Source of the DNA: UBA7332 sp051657165
GTDB taxonomy: Bacteria > Bacteroidota > Bacteroidia > Bacteroidales > UBA7332
Reading direction: 5' to 3'
Length of the DNA: 64,000 bases
Assembly (NCBI GenBank): GCA_051657165.1
Contig: JBOFKD010000306.1
Coordinates: 1 to 64,000, forward strand
Of the stretch, positions 43,907-53,295 are shown piece after piece. Under the pieces are notes generated by a model that was not told where the DNA came from, made no database searches, and was given only the letters and a program-made list of their open reading frames with translations. Numbering within the stretch: position 1 is the first letter of the stretch; each line of letters starts with the position of its first letter. The translations under genes were made by a program, and so were the position numbers.

Positions 43907-46720
43907 TTATTCAGTTACCCCTTTCATGATAATTTCTGTGCGGTTGTTCTGATCAAAGATCATTTTTGCGAATGCCTGAATGTCAGCCGGAGTCATTTTC
44001 TCTACGATTGATTTGTAAGTCGCAGGAGCATTGATTTTGCTTTCGTTCATCATTTCGATAGCGCCCATCCAGTATCTGTTTTCACGAAGTGTTTCGTCAT
44101 ATTTTTTCAACATGAACTTCTGTACTTTGTCAAACATTTCTGCTTTCGGTCCTTCTTTTACCATGTCATTCAATTCACGGTAAACAATGCTGATTAACTT
44201 ATCAGCCTGTTCCGGATTTGTATCAAAGTAGATATACATATCGAATGTCTGTTTAGGTTCTTTAGACAGGTCTCCCTGAACACCAACACCGTATGTACCA
44301 CCTTCTTTTTCACGAATTTCTTCTGTATATACGATGCTCAGGATCTGAGAAAGTATATTCATTCTGATCTGATTTTCCAGTGTATAAGGACAGTCTCCTG
44401 TGAAAACACTGTAGCATACAGCCTTCACATTCTCCATTTTCTGATTGAAATGATTCTGAATCATTCCTTTCTTAGGATAGATACCCAGATCTTTTGCTGC
44501 TTCTTTACGTTTCACTGTCGGTAATGAACCAAGATATTGCAGAACATAAGGTTTCACGCTATCCAGGTTAATATTACCTACGAATGTAAATGCGAAGTTG
44601 TTAGCATCTTTGAAACGATCTTTATAGATCTCCATGATACGTGCATAGTCAGCTTGCTCTAAAAGTTCAGGAGTAAGAGATGTTACACGAGGATTGTGTC
44701 CGTACATAGTCTGGCGTAGTGAATCGCTGAATGCTTTCATCGGATCTTTAGCCTGATTATTCAGGATAACCATTGTTCTTTCTTTGAATGAATCAAAAGC
44801 ATCCTGGTCCATGCGCGGAGCAGTGAACCATAAGTATGTCAGTTGCATCATTTCCTCAAAATCCTGAGGAGAACAATATCCCGACATTGTTTCGTTGCGT
44901 CCGTTTAGTTTAACAGATACACCTGCACGTTTGCCGGCAAGTACCTTCTGTAAATCTGTTGCAGAATAACTGCCAACACCACCCAGATTAATGATTTCAT
45001 TAAATGCGATGAAGTTTTTGATATCAGCATCAGGAAGAAGAGAGTTTCCTCCGACACTTTTTGCATTCATCAGGATTTCGTCTTCTTTGAAATCTGTAGG
45101 TTTGAATGTTACTTTTACACCGTTTGAAAGAGTCCATACAGTGTTGCCCAAACCATCAGTTTCAGTTTTTTTGATTGATCCTGTTTTTGGAAGTTTAGCA
45201 ACAAGAGGTTCGTTTGAAACAGTTTCTTTGTATGCTTCTACTTCAGCTTTGCGTGCTGCATCAAAAGCTGTAAGAACTTCGTCTTTTGTAGGATATACAA
45301 GACCTTCTTTTTCAGGACCGTCAATTGTGATGATGATGTTTGAGTCAGCCGTTGCATATTGAGCAAACAACATGTTGATCTGATCTAAAGGCAACATCGG
45401 AACTACCTGATTGTAGAATGTATATTCAAATTCAGAACCCGGGGCTGCTTCGTTTTCTGTAAAGTTACGAACCAGCTCTCTTACGATTGTATTATTCTTT
45501 TGTTTGTCTTTCTCTTTGTATGAACTTTCAACAGCTTTCAGGAATGAAGCTTTCGCTCTTTCGTATTCTGAAGCTGTAAATCCATAGCGTTTCGCTCTTT
45601 CAACTTCAGTAATAACTCCCTGTATACCTTTAAGAGCTTCTCCTTCTTTAGTCATTGCTCCCATAGTAAGAGCATCTTTCGTTGGAGAAGCAAAGAAGCT
45701 TCCGTATGAGATACCTGCACCTAAGAAAGGAGAATTCGGTTTCTGAGAAATCTCCTGAAGACGTGCATTAATCATTGTAGATAATACATAGTTTGCATAT
45801 CCGTTGATTAATTCAGCAGGTGTTCCCTGTAGTGCTTCAGGAATGATGTTGTGTTTGTAGAATACTCTTGCAGTTGTATTCTTAGCTTCTTTATCAGTAC
45901 GGATTGATACAATTGGTTCCTGATTATCCGGAACGTTATACTGAACACGGGCAGCCGGATTTACCGGAGCAGGAATGTCTGCAAAGATTTTTTTAATTTG
46001 TCCTTCCACATATACAGGATCAATATCACCTACAATCAGGATAGCCTGAAGGTCGGGACGATACCATTTTTTATAGTAATCGCGGATTGTCTGATACGGA
46101 AATGTTTTGATAATGTTGATGTCGCCGATAGGAAAACGATTCGCATACTGCGATCCCGGATAGATGTCTTTCAGCTGGGCAATAAAAATACGTGATCCTG
46201 CATTATTACGAGTTCTCCACTCTTCGGTAATTACACCTCTCTCATTATCAATTTCAGCATCTTCAAGAGCAATACCTGCCGACCAGTCATGAAGGATAAG
46301 TAAACAAGAATCTATGATTCCTTGTCTTACAGTAGGAACATTAGAGATGTTGTACACTGTTTCATCCATCGATGTATAGGCATTCAAGTTTTCACCGAAT
46401 TTTACTCCGATCGTTTCAAGATAATTGATCATACCCTTACCCGGGAAATTTGTAGACCCGTTAAAAGCCATGTGTTCAAGGAAATGAGCTAATCCCAGTT
46501 GTGTTGTGTCTTCCAGGATAGAACCTACTTTCTGTGCGATGAAGAATTCAGCTCTGTTAGCTGGTTCTGCATTTTTACGGATGTAATACGTCAGCCCGTT
46601 GTCTAACTGTCCTTTGATAACTTTTGGATCAAGGGGAAGTTTTTGTAATTGCTGGGCAAAGGCTGAAGTTACAAATGTCAGAAGCAGTAATAGCGAAAGA
46701 AAAGAGAATTTTGCTTTCAT
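43907..46720 (-). CDS. Secreted M16-family zinc peptidase
   Basis: This periplasmic pitrilysin-type metallopeptidase has a signal peptide (about 1-22, AFAQQ). The inverted zinc motif HFLEH (H79, E82, H83) is followed 77 residues later by E160 in DNERGVITEEW, the spacing expected for M16. The second, inactive-like half (about 500-930) completes the two-lobe 937-residue clamshell on one chain. Homologues in Bacteroidetes degrade peptides in the periplasm. It is monocistronic, with its own promoter and terminator. Confidence 0.93.
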   Translation of the reverse strand: MKAKFSFLSLLLLLTFVTSAFAQQLQKLPLDPKVIKGQLDNGLTYYIRKNAEPANRAEFFIAQKVGSILEDTTQLGLAHFLEHMAFNGSTNFPGKGMINYLETIGVKFGENLNAYTSMDETVYNISNVPTVRQGIIDSCLLILHDWSAGIALEDAEIDNERGVITEEWRTRNNAGSRIFIAQLKDIYPGSQYANRFPIGDINIIKTFPYQTIRDYYKKWYRPDLQAILIVGDIDPVYVEGQIKKIFADIPAPVNPAARVQYNVPDNQEPIVSIRTDKEAKNTTARVFYKHNIIPEALQGTPAELINGYANYVLSTMINARLQEISQKPNSPFLGAGISYGSFFASPTKDALTMGAMTKEGEALKGIQGVITEVERAKRYGFTASEYERAKASFLKAVESSYKEKDKQKNNTIVRELVRNFTENEAAPGSEFEYTFYNQVVPMLPLDQINMLFAQYATADSNIIITIDGPEKEGLVYPTKDEVLTAFDAARKAEVEAYKETVSNEPLVAKLPKTGSIKKTETDGLGNTVWTLSNGVKVTFKPTDFKEDEILMNAKSVGGNSLLPDADIKNFIAFNEIINLGGVGSYSATDLQKVLAGKRAGVSVKLNGRNETMSGYCSPQDFEEMMQLTYLWFTAPRMDQDAFDSFKERTMVILNNQAKDPMKAFSDSLRQTMYGHNPRVTSLTPELLEQADYARIMEIYKDRFKDANNFAFTFVGNINLDSVKPYVLQYLGSLPTVKRKEAAKDLGIYPKKGMIQNHFNQKMENVKAVCYSVFTGDCPYTLENQIRMNILSQILSIVYTEEIREKEGGTYGVGVQGDLSKEPKQTFDMYIYFDTNPEQADKLISIVYRELNDMVKEGPKAEMFDKVQKFMLKKYDETLRENRYWMGAIEMMNESKINAPATYKSIVEKMTPADIQAFAKMIFDQNNRTEIIMKGVTE

Positions 46721-46763
46721 TTTCAGACTTTTATTATTATAAATTGTAAAATAGTTTAAGGCT

Positions 46764-46771
46764 CAAAAATA
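46764..46771 (-). promoter_or_regulatory. -7 box for the M16 peptidase gene
   Basis: TATTTTTG on the minus strand (forward CAAAAATA) lies 43 bp before the start codon and fits TAnnTTTG. Confidence 0.5.
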
Positions 46772-46841
46772 TATAATTGTAATGATTATAACCGCATATT
46801 AATATTTTTTAAGGAGTATATCGGGCTAATTTGCTCTAAAA

Positions 46842-47441
46842 TCAGAATTTGCAAAAGAAAGTAACCAGAAATGGAACCGAAAAATCAACAACAAATCCGT
46901 GTATAATAGCTATGATTACAAATTCTTTGCCTGAATAGCGCGTGATTATCGGGAGGGTAGTGTCCATAGTCGTTGCTCCACCGGCCGATATGGGAGCAAG
47001 TTTGCCAAAGTAGCCAACAATAAACGGGGCTGTCAGCAAGGCAAATATCTCGCGCATGATATTAGCCATCAGTGCAATTGTGCCAAGTTCTTCGCCTTTG
47101 AATTGTGTGATAAATATCGACGAAAGAGAATAGTAACCGAATCCGGATCCCACAGCCATACAGTCAGAGGCTGTACGGTCTATAAAGAAGCTGGCAATGA
47201 ATGCTCCGATTAAGGTCCCTGCAATCGTACCGAGCGGGACGAGTATTATTTTCTTGTTCTGGTTTTTAAGTGAACTTAGCAGCTTTTTGTCTGAACCGAG
47301 ACTGATGCCTACTGAGAACATGAGTGCATAAAGAATATAGGTTGCTATCGTTTCGTCTGTTAACGAAGCCGGGATAAAGCCAAATTTTGCCAGAATGATT
47401 CCGGTTATAAAGAATGAAATAATAATAAGACTACCAGTCAT
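46842..47441 (-). CDS. lysO: LysO-type lysine exporter, C-terminal-type subunit
   Basis: This inner-membrane protein of 199 residues has about six hydrophobic helices. It matches the DUF340/LysO core: LMFSVGISLGSD, GSGFGYYSLSSIF, MANIMREIFALLTAP and GGATTMDTTLPII. E. coli LysO is about 300 residues; this protein corresponds to its larger C-terminal part. In many Bacteroidales the short N-terminal part is a separate small gene, and none is visible next to this one. The start lies 18 bp after the rodA stop, so it is probably co-transcribed with the mre operon. Lysine export is a family-based assignment. Confidence 0.85.
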   Translation of the reverse strand: MTGSLIIISFFITGIILAKFGFIPASLTDETIATYILYALMFSVGISLGSDKKLLSSLKNQNKKIILVPLGTIAGTLIGAFIASFFIDRTASDCMAVGSGFGYYSLSSIFITQFKGEELGTIALMANIMREIFALLTAPFIVGYFGKLAPISAGGATTMDTTLPIITRYSGKEFVIIAIIHGFVVDFSVPFLVTFFCKF

Positions 47442-47459
47442 GTGTTTGTGGGTTTAAAA

Positions 47460-48911
47460 TCAGAACTTCTCCAGTCTTACAAGTTCAAGCCGGAGAAATA
47501 TGAATAATAATATGGAGAATGCTAATAAGGATGATCCTCCGTAGCTAAAGAAGGGGAGAGGAATCCCGATAACCGGAACTAATCCCAGTACCATTCCTAC
47601 ATTTATGGCCAGGTGGAAGAAGAAGATACTGCCCACGCAATAACCATATATCCGTACAAAGGTTTGTTTCTGTTGCTCCGCTTTATAGAATATACGTAAT
47701 ATCAGAGCTACAAATAAAACAATTACAGCTACTCCTCCTACAAATCCTTCTTCTTCTCCTACTGTGCAGAAGATAAAATCGGTATCCTGTTCAGGTACAT
47801 ATTTAAGTTTTGTCTGAGTTCCGTTCAGGAATCCTTTTCCGGTTATTCCTCCTGAGCCGATAGCAATTTTGGATTGATTTACATTATATCCGGCACCTCT
47901 TGGATCATCAGCCAGTCCAAGTGAAACCTGAATGCGTATCTGCTGGTGTGGCTCAAGAATATTGTTGAATACGTATTCTACCGAATACATGAAGAATGTA
48001 AGTCCGATAGCCAGCGAGAAGATAAACGGATACTCTCTTGTGCGGTTTCTCAGAGAAAGGATGACAACATATATAATTGAGGCAATTAGTGCAGCCAGCG
48101 AAAACCACATGAAGTTAACAGAAATACCAAACATCGAAATTATATAAGGTATACCTAATAATACAATCAGGCCAATAAGTATATTTCTGGCAGCCTGTCC
48201 GTCTCTTCTATACCAGAACAGGAGTGCCGCCTGAAGTAGAACGATTAACGAGAATATGACTGTTTCGGCCATTGGCCCCGTTCCCATTTGCTGGTCACTT
48301 AGTTTGAGTGTAAATACGAAAACGATAATTGAGCATATTCCTGATATCATGATCAGAGGGCTCATTCCTTCGCGGAAAAGCATGATCATGAGAGCACTGA
48401 ATACAAGAGCAGATCCTGTCTCTTTTTGTGCCAGAATAAGGACAAAAGGAAGACCTATTATAGCTGCTACCTGAAGGTAATTCGAGGGCTTAAAGAAGTT
48501 AAACTGATAACTACTCATCAGTTTCGCTATAGCGAGGGAGGTAGCAAATTTGGCAAATTCAGCAGGCTGTAAACTGACCGGCCCCATGACAATCCATGAT
48601 CTGGAGCCTTTCACATCAGGTGCGATAAATATGGTTACGACAAGTAATAACAATATACCTCCATATATAAAATAGGCAAATTTTTCGTAGAAACTACTGT
48701 CTATAATCATAATGAAGAGTCCTGTTATCAGAGATATCCCGATCCACATAAGTTGTTTACCGGATCTTTCAGCAAAGTCAAAGATGCTTGCATTGTCGTA
48801 ATCATAGCTGGCTGCATAGATGGAGATCCATCCACACAGAATCATTACGACGTAGATCAGGATTGTAATCCAGTCTACCGATTGCCATATGTTAATGCGT
48901 CGTGATGCCAC
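47460..48911 (-). CDS. rodA: Rod-shape peptidoglycan glycosyltransferase RodA
   Basis: This SEDS-family polymerase builds glycan strands for side-wall growth together with PBP2. It has about ten membrane helices and conserved blocks PVSLQPAEFAKF, ILAQKETGSALVF, GITGKGFLNGTQTKLKYVPEQDTDFIFCTVGEE and IPLPFFSYGGSSL. Its 483 residues are longer than E. coli RodA because of extra helices in the middle, as is usual in Bacteroidetes. The start overlaps the mrdA stop by 20 bp, indicating coupled translation. Confidence 0.96.
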   Translation of the reverse strand: MASRRINIWQSVDWITILIYVVMILCGWISIYAASYDYDNASIFDFAERSGKQLMWIGISLITGLFIMIIDSSFYEKFAYFIYGGILLLLVVTIFIAPDVKGSRSWIVMGPVSLQPAEFAKFATSLAIAKLMSSYQFNFFKPSNYLQVAAIIGLPFVLILAQKETGSALVFSALMIMLFREGMSPLIMISGICSIIVFVFTLKLSDQQMGTGPMAETVIFSLIVLLQAALLFWYRRDGQAARNILIGLIVLLGIPYIISMFGISVNFMWFSLAALIASIIYVVILSLRNRTREYPFIFSLAIGLTFFMYSVEYVFNNILEPHQQIRIQVSLGLADDPRGAGYNVNQSKIAIGSGGITGKGFLNGTQTKLKYVPEQDTDFIFCTVGEEEGFVGGVAVIVLFVALILRIFYKAEQQKQTFVRIYGYCVGSIFFFHLAINVGMVLGLVPVIGIPLPFFSYGGSSLLAFSILLFIFLRLELVRLEKF

Positions 48912-50760
48912 TTTTTGTTATCCTTGTATTAATCATTTTTTCTTCCATCCATTTCCGGTCGTTCGAAATGGTGTCATTCAGATATTTCTCGACCATAAGA
49001 CTGGCTATAGGTACAGCGTAGGTTGCTCCGAATCCGGCGTTTTCCACATAGACGGCAATAGCAATCTTTGGATTGTTTTTGGGTGCAAATCCCATGAATA
49101 TAGAGTGATCCTTTCCATGCGGATTCTGAGCTGTACCGGTTTTGCCGCATAATTCGATATCCCTCATTCGTCCGATCCGGGCAGTCCCTCCGTAATCACT
49201 GTTGACTGCCATATACATTCCGTCGACAATAGGTTCATAATGTTTTGAATCTACCATTGTATATCTGCGGTTGGTATAAGTAGTATCCTGAGGCTCTCCA
49301 CCTATTTTTTTAACAACATGCGGAGTATAGAAGAATCCTTTATTGCCAATGGTCGCAGCCAGGTTGCATATTTGCAGAGGTGTTGCGAGAATTTCACCTT
49401 GTCCGATTGATATAGAAATAATCGTATTGGCACGCCATCCTCTTTTCCCGTATATCTTATCATAGAAATTACTGTTGGGTATCAAACCTCTGTATTCACT
49501 TGGGAGATCTATTCCCAGCTTATATCCGAATCCCATTGAAACCATATAGTCGCGCCACTTATCCATCGCTTCCTGAATGGTTGGATGATTAGTTCTGTTT
49601 TCAAGCATTGCCTTCAGTCCGAAACAGTAATAAGCGTTACAGGAATTCTGGACTGATGCCGCAAGAGCAAGAGGAGATGCATGAGGGTGACATCCCAGTC
49701 TTTTATTCCCGTAGTGATAACCTCCATTGCATGGATAAGCTGTATTATTTGTGATCACTCCTTCCTGAAGGAAGGCAAGTCCCTGTGCAGTTTTGAATGT
49801 CGACCCCGGAGGATATGCTGCCATCAGTGGACGATCAAAAAGCGGACGGTCTTCATCTTTCTGAAGTGCAACCAGATTGGCTCCGCGCTGTCTACCTACC
49901 ATAATTGATGGATCGAAAGACGGGGCAGAGATCATGGCCAGTATTTCTCCGGTTTCCGGTTCTATGGCAACGATACTTCCCAGTTTATTATTCATAAGAA
50001 GTTCTCCGTATTTTTGTAATTCCAGATCTATGGAAAGCGTCAGATCTTTACCCGAAACAGGAGGCTCATCGAGAGCTCCGTTCTCATAACGCCCTTTTAT
50101 ACGTCCGTGAGCATCGCGCAATAGGATTTCTGTACCTTTCTCACCTCTGAGCTGATTCTCATAGGATCGTTCAATACCGGAACGACCTGAGTAATCTCCG
50201 GATACATAATATGGATCGGCTTCCAGATCTTTCTGGTTTACTTCTCCCAGACTTCCGAAAAGATGAGCCGCTGTATTATGAGCATATTGCCGTAAAGTAC
50301 GGCTTTGAATATAGAATCCGGGGAAACGGTATAGCCTTTCCTGAAGTATCCCGTACTCTTCAGCTGACAGCTGATTCATAAATACCTGAGGCGTATAAGC
50401 TGAATATCCGGGATTTAATCTTCTGTTTTTGATTTGAGCCATCCGTTTGTCAAACTGTTCTTTTGTAATCCGCAAAGTATTGCAAAACTCCAGTGTGTCA
50501 AGGTTTCTTATTTCACGGAAAACCAGCATGATGTCATAAGCCGGTTGATTGTATACCAGCAACTCTCCGTTGCGGTCGTACATAAGCCCTCTGGACGGGT
50601 ATATCGTTTTTTTCAGAAAAGCATTACTGTCGGCATATGCCTTATAATCTTCCTGAAGAATCTGCAAATAAAAAAGCCGTGCAATAAAAACGAGTGCGAG
50701 CAGAACTACTCCTCCGGCTATAACCCATCGGCGGCTCTCTAAATCGTACTTATTTCTCAT
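48892..50760 (-). CDS. mrdA: Penicillin-binding protein 2 (elongation transpeptidase)
   Basis: This class B PBP crosslinks peptidoglycan in the elongasome. It has one N-terminal membrane helix (about 11-32), a pedestal/dimerisation region (about 40-240) and a transpeptidase domain. The active-site motifs are S320-T-F-K323, S373-C-N375 and K540-T-G. The 622 residues are normal. It overlaps mreD by 4 bp and rodA by 20 bp, so the PBP2-RodA pair is translationally coupled. Confidence 0.97.
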   Translation of the reverse strand: MRNKYDLESRRWVIAGGVVLLALVFIARLFYLQILQEDYKAYADSNAFLKKTIYPSRGLMYDRNGELLVYNQPAYDIMLVFREIRNLDTLEFCNTLRITKEQFDKRMAQIKNRRLNPGYSAYTPQVFMNQLSAEEYGILQERLYRFPGFYIQSRTLRQYAHNTAAHLFGSLGEVNQKDLEADPYYVSGDYSGRSGIERSYENQLRGEKGTEILLRDAHGRIKGRYENGALDEPPVSGKDLTLSIDLELQKYGELLMNNKLGSIVAIEPETGEILAMISAPSFDPSIMVGRQRGANLVALQKDEDRPLFDRPLMAAYPPGSTFKTAQGLAFLQEGVITNNTAYPCNGGYHYGNKRLGCHPHASPLALAASVQNSCNAYYCFGLKAMLENRTNHPTIQEAMDKWRDYMVSMGFGYKLGIDLPSEYRGLIPNSNFYDKIYGKRGWRANTIISISIGQGEILATPLQICNLAATIGNKGFFYTPHVVKKIGGEPQDTTYTNRRYTMVDSKHYEPIVDGMYMAVNSDYGGTARIGRMRDIELCGKTGTAQNPHGKDHSIFMGFAPKNNPKIAIAVYVENAGFGATYAVPIASLMVEKYLNDTISNDRKWMEEKMINTRITKSGITTH

Positions 50761-51260
50761 CTTTTCATCAAGTTAAAAGCTTCTATTAATGCAATTAAAA
50801 ACAAGGTAAGTAAACTTCCCGAAACGATTCTAAGTAATAGAAATGGTAAATTATCGAATGAGAAGAACTGGACTAAATTTAGTGCAAAGTGATGGATAAG
50901 AACCATTAACGTGGCATATCTCATAAAAGCTCCGACACCAAAAGTTTTAAACGATGGAATCTGATAATCATCATCCCGCGATCCGAAAAGATTAAGCAGG
51001 AAAGGACGTAAGAACATGATAATGACACATGCTGTCATATTCATCCCCAGCGTATTGCTGAAAAGATCCAGGAAGAATCCCATTAATAATCCTATTGTTA
51101 GCTGGATATTTGGTGATAAATCTTTCGGTAATGTCATCAGGAAGTAGACATACAGATAGGGTGTTGCCCATCCAAGAAAGTACAGATTGTTTAATATCAG
51201 TACCTGGAGGAGCAAATAAAAAATAAATCCGGCGATATATTTGAAATAAGTTGCAGACAT
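50757..51260 (-). CDS. mreD: Rod-shape-determining membrane protein MreD
   Basis: This small membrane protein of 167 residues has five or six hydrophobic helices and the MreD-like segment IGLLMGFFLDLFSNTLGMN. It sits between mreC (4-bp gap) and mrdA (4-bp overlap), and this order supports the call because sequence conservation in the family is low. It links MreC to the RodA-PBP2 complex. Confidence 0.93.
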   Translation of the reverse strand: MSATYFKYIAGFIFYLLLQVLILNNLYFLGWATPYLYVYFLMTLPKDLSPNIQLTIGLLMGFFLDLFSNTLGMNMTACVIIMFLRPFLLNLFGSRDDDYQIPSFKTFGVGAFMRYATLMVLIHHFALNLVQFFSFDNLPFLLLRIVSGSLLTLFLIALIEAFNLMKR

Positions 51261-51264
51261 ATTG

Positions 51265-52110
51265 TTATTTCGTATCAGCTGATTCTTCCAACGACTTTCG
51301 TTCGTTGTCGAATTCGTTTTTAACTACCCGGACATCCCGTAAGCGATAGAAATCCGTTAATAACTTAATTTTCAATCGGAAGAAATTGTCATTGGCCTGC
51401 TTTTCGCTGGCTTCAATTGTGCCGACCGGAATACCTGCCGGGAAAACAGTGGAAAATCCACTGGTGACAATCGTATCCCCTTCGTTATAAACCACGTGCC
51501 GGGGTAATTCTTCCAGGAGGATCTGATCGGGTGACAGTCCGTCCCATGTAAGAGATCCGAAGAAATCAGTGTTTTTGATTTTTCCGCTTAAACGTAGCTT
51601 GGTGTTCAGTACAGAAATAACCACACTGAAATGATCAGAGACGGCGGAAACAATGCCAACTATTCCGTTGTGATCCACTACTCCCATATCTTTGTGAATA
51701 CCATCCTTACGTCCCCGGTTGATGGTAATATAGTTTTGAAGTTGTCCGATACTATTGTTTACGACTTGTGCCGGTATATAATTATATTTCACCCGTGAGA
51801 GTGTATCGGCATAAGTTGTATCACTCATGGCGCTTTTCGCAGCGCTTATTTGTTCTTCTAACTCCAGTACTTTTTTCTCGAGCAGGGCATTCTGAGCAGA
51901 AAGAGACTCATTGACTCTGTTCAGGTCGAAGTACGATTTTACATTTCCGGATATAGCAAGGGTATTACCAACGATGCGATTACTGGTGTTCAGATAGTAG
52001 CTTCTTTGGTAGGCATTGGATTTGAATAAAAAGGACAAGCTTATGATTAAATAAAAAAGAAATAAAAACCAAGAGCTGTGTCTGAGCAAAAAATTAAAGA
52101 GATTTTGCAT
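51265..52110 (-). CDS. mreC: Rod-shape-determining protein MreC
   Basis: This bitopic protein has a membrane helix (about 12-30), a coiled coil (about 63-95; ESLSAQNALLEKKVLELEEQI) and a periplasmic double beta-barrel. The family blocks are YITINRGRKDGIHKDMGVVDHNGIVG and GDTIVTSGFSTVFPAGIPVG. MreC activates PBP2-RodA. A 102-bp gap with a hairpin separates it from mreB. Confidence 0.96.
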   Translation of the reverse strand: MQNLFNFLLRHSSWFLFLFYLIISLSFLFKSNAYQRSYYLNTSNRIVGNTLAISGNVKSYFDLNRVNESLSAQNALLEKKVLELEEQISAAKSAMSDTTYADTLSRVKYNYIPAQVVNNSIGQLQNYITINRGRKDGIHKDMGVVDHNGIVGIVSAVSDHFSVVISVLNTKLRLSGKIKNTDFFGSLTWDGLSPDQILLEELPRHVVYNEGDTIVTSGFSTVFPAGIPVGTIEASEKQANDNFFRLKIKLLTDFYRLRDVRVVKNEFDNERKSLEESADTK

Positions 52111-52139
52111 AATTCAACCTGACGGATATATACAACATA

Positions 52140-52167
52140 CACGTTCAGGTCAATAAACCTGAACGTG
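52140..52167. other. Strong hairpin between mreB and mreC
   Basis: CACGTTCAGGT (52140-52150) and ACCTGAACGTG (52157-52167) form a perfect 11-bp stem with a CAATAA loop, and outer ACATA/ATGTGT bases can extend it with one mismatch. In the direction of the operon no T-run follows, so attenuation or mRNA processing is more likely than full termination. A T-run lies on the other side, about 5 nt beyond. Confidence 0.6.
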
Positions 52168-52212
52168 CATGTGTTTTTTATTTTCAAATTTGTAGCTAAT
52201 AATCAATATGAA

Positions 52213-53232
52213 TTAGCGGATAAGGAATGAGAAACGATCAATGTTTTTCAATGCAACTCCCGTTCCTTTAGCCACTGCATGAAGTGGATCGTCAGCAATA
52301 TGGAAGTCGATATTGATTTTATCGCTCAATCGTTTATCCAAACCTCTCAGAAGCGCTCCACCACCAGCTAACCAGATACCGTTCTTAACGATGTCTGAGT
52401 ATAATTCAGGAGGCGTTTGCTCAAGAGCAGCCAGAACCGCAGCTTCAATTTTAGCAATTGATTTATCAATTGCATGAGCAACTTCCTGATAAGATACAGG
52501 AACCTCAATTGGTAGTGCAGTCATACGGTTTGGTCCTCTGACGATAAAGTCTTCCGGCGGATTTTCCAGTTCAGTCAGAGCAGAACCAACATTGATTTTG
52601 ATTTGCTCGGCTGTCCAGTCTCCAACTTTAATATTGTGCTGGCGACTCATATATTCCTGGATATCTGCTGTTAAATCATCACCGGCAATACGGATAGAAC
52701 GGTTTGTTACGATACCTCCAAGTGAGATTACTGCAATTTCAGTAGATCCACCTCCTATATCCACAACCATATGTCCTTCCGGAGCTTCCACATCAAGTCC
52801 GATACCAATTGCCGCAGCCATTGGCTCATATATCATATATACATCTCTACCTCCGGCATGTTCCGAGGAGTCACGTACCGCACGAATTTCAACCTCTGTA
52901 CTACCCGATGGGATACAAACCACCATGCGTAATGACGGAGTGAAAAGTCTGTTTTTAGGCAAAGCCATTTTAATCATCCCACGGATCATCTGCTCGGCAG
53001 CATAGAAATCAGCAATCACACCATCACGAAGAGGTCTGATTGTACGAATATTTTCGTGCGTTTTACCATGCATCTGCCGGGCTCTTTCCCCAACTGCTAA
53101 CAACTTGTCAGTTCTGCGGTCAAGAGCAACAACTGAAGGCTCATCTACTACAATCTTACCATTCTGGATGATAATTGTATTAGCTGTACCTAAGTCAATC
53201 GCTATTTCTTGTGTAAAAGAGAATATTCCCAT
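52213..53232 (-). CDS. mreB: Actin-like rod-shape protein MreB
   Basis: This cytoplasmic bacterial actin organises the elongasome under the membrane. Nucleotide-binding motifs are AIDLGTANT near the N-terminus, VVDIGGGSTEIAV at about 155 and LAGGGALLRG at about 290. The 339 residues are typical. It is the first mre gene, 63 bp after purH. Confidence 0.98.
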   Translation of the reverse strand: MGIFSFTQEIAIDLGTANTIIIQNGKIVVDEPSVVALDRRTDKLLAVGERARQMHGKTHENIRTIRPLRDGVIADFYAAEQMIRGMIKMALPKNRLFTPSLRMVVCIPSGSTEVEIRAVRDSSEHAGGRDVYMIYEPMAAAIGIGLDVEAPEGHMVVDIGGGSTEIAVISLGGIVTNRSIRIAGDDLTADIQEYMSRQHNIKVGDWTAEQIKINVGSALTELENPPEDFIVRGPNRMTALPIEVPVSYQEVAHAIDKSIAKIEAAVLAALEQTPPELYSDIVKNGIWLAGGGALLRGLDKRLSDKINIDFHIADDPLHAVAKGTGVALKNIDRFSFLIR

Positions 53233-53295
53233 TATTAGTTACAAATAAATTAATGCTTACCGGGTCCTCATCTCAAGGCCACCGGTAAAGCCGGA

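Noticed and set aside
44991..45362. 123-residue antisense frame inside the M16 peptidase gene
   Set aside because: It is a shadow of a strongly supported gene; no independent evidence exists.
52592..53005. 137-residue antisense frame inside mreB
   Set aside because: It is opposite the nucleotide-binding core of mreB, low in sequence complexity and without any recognisable domain.
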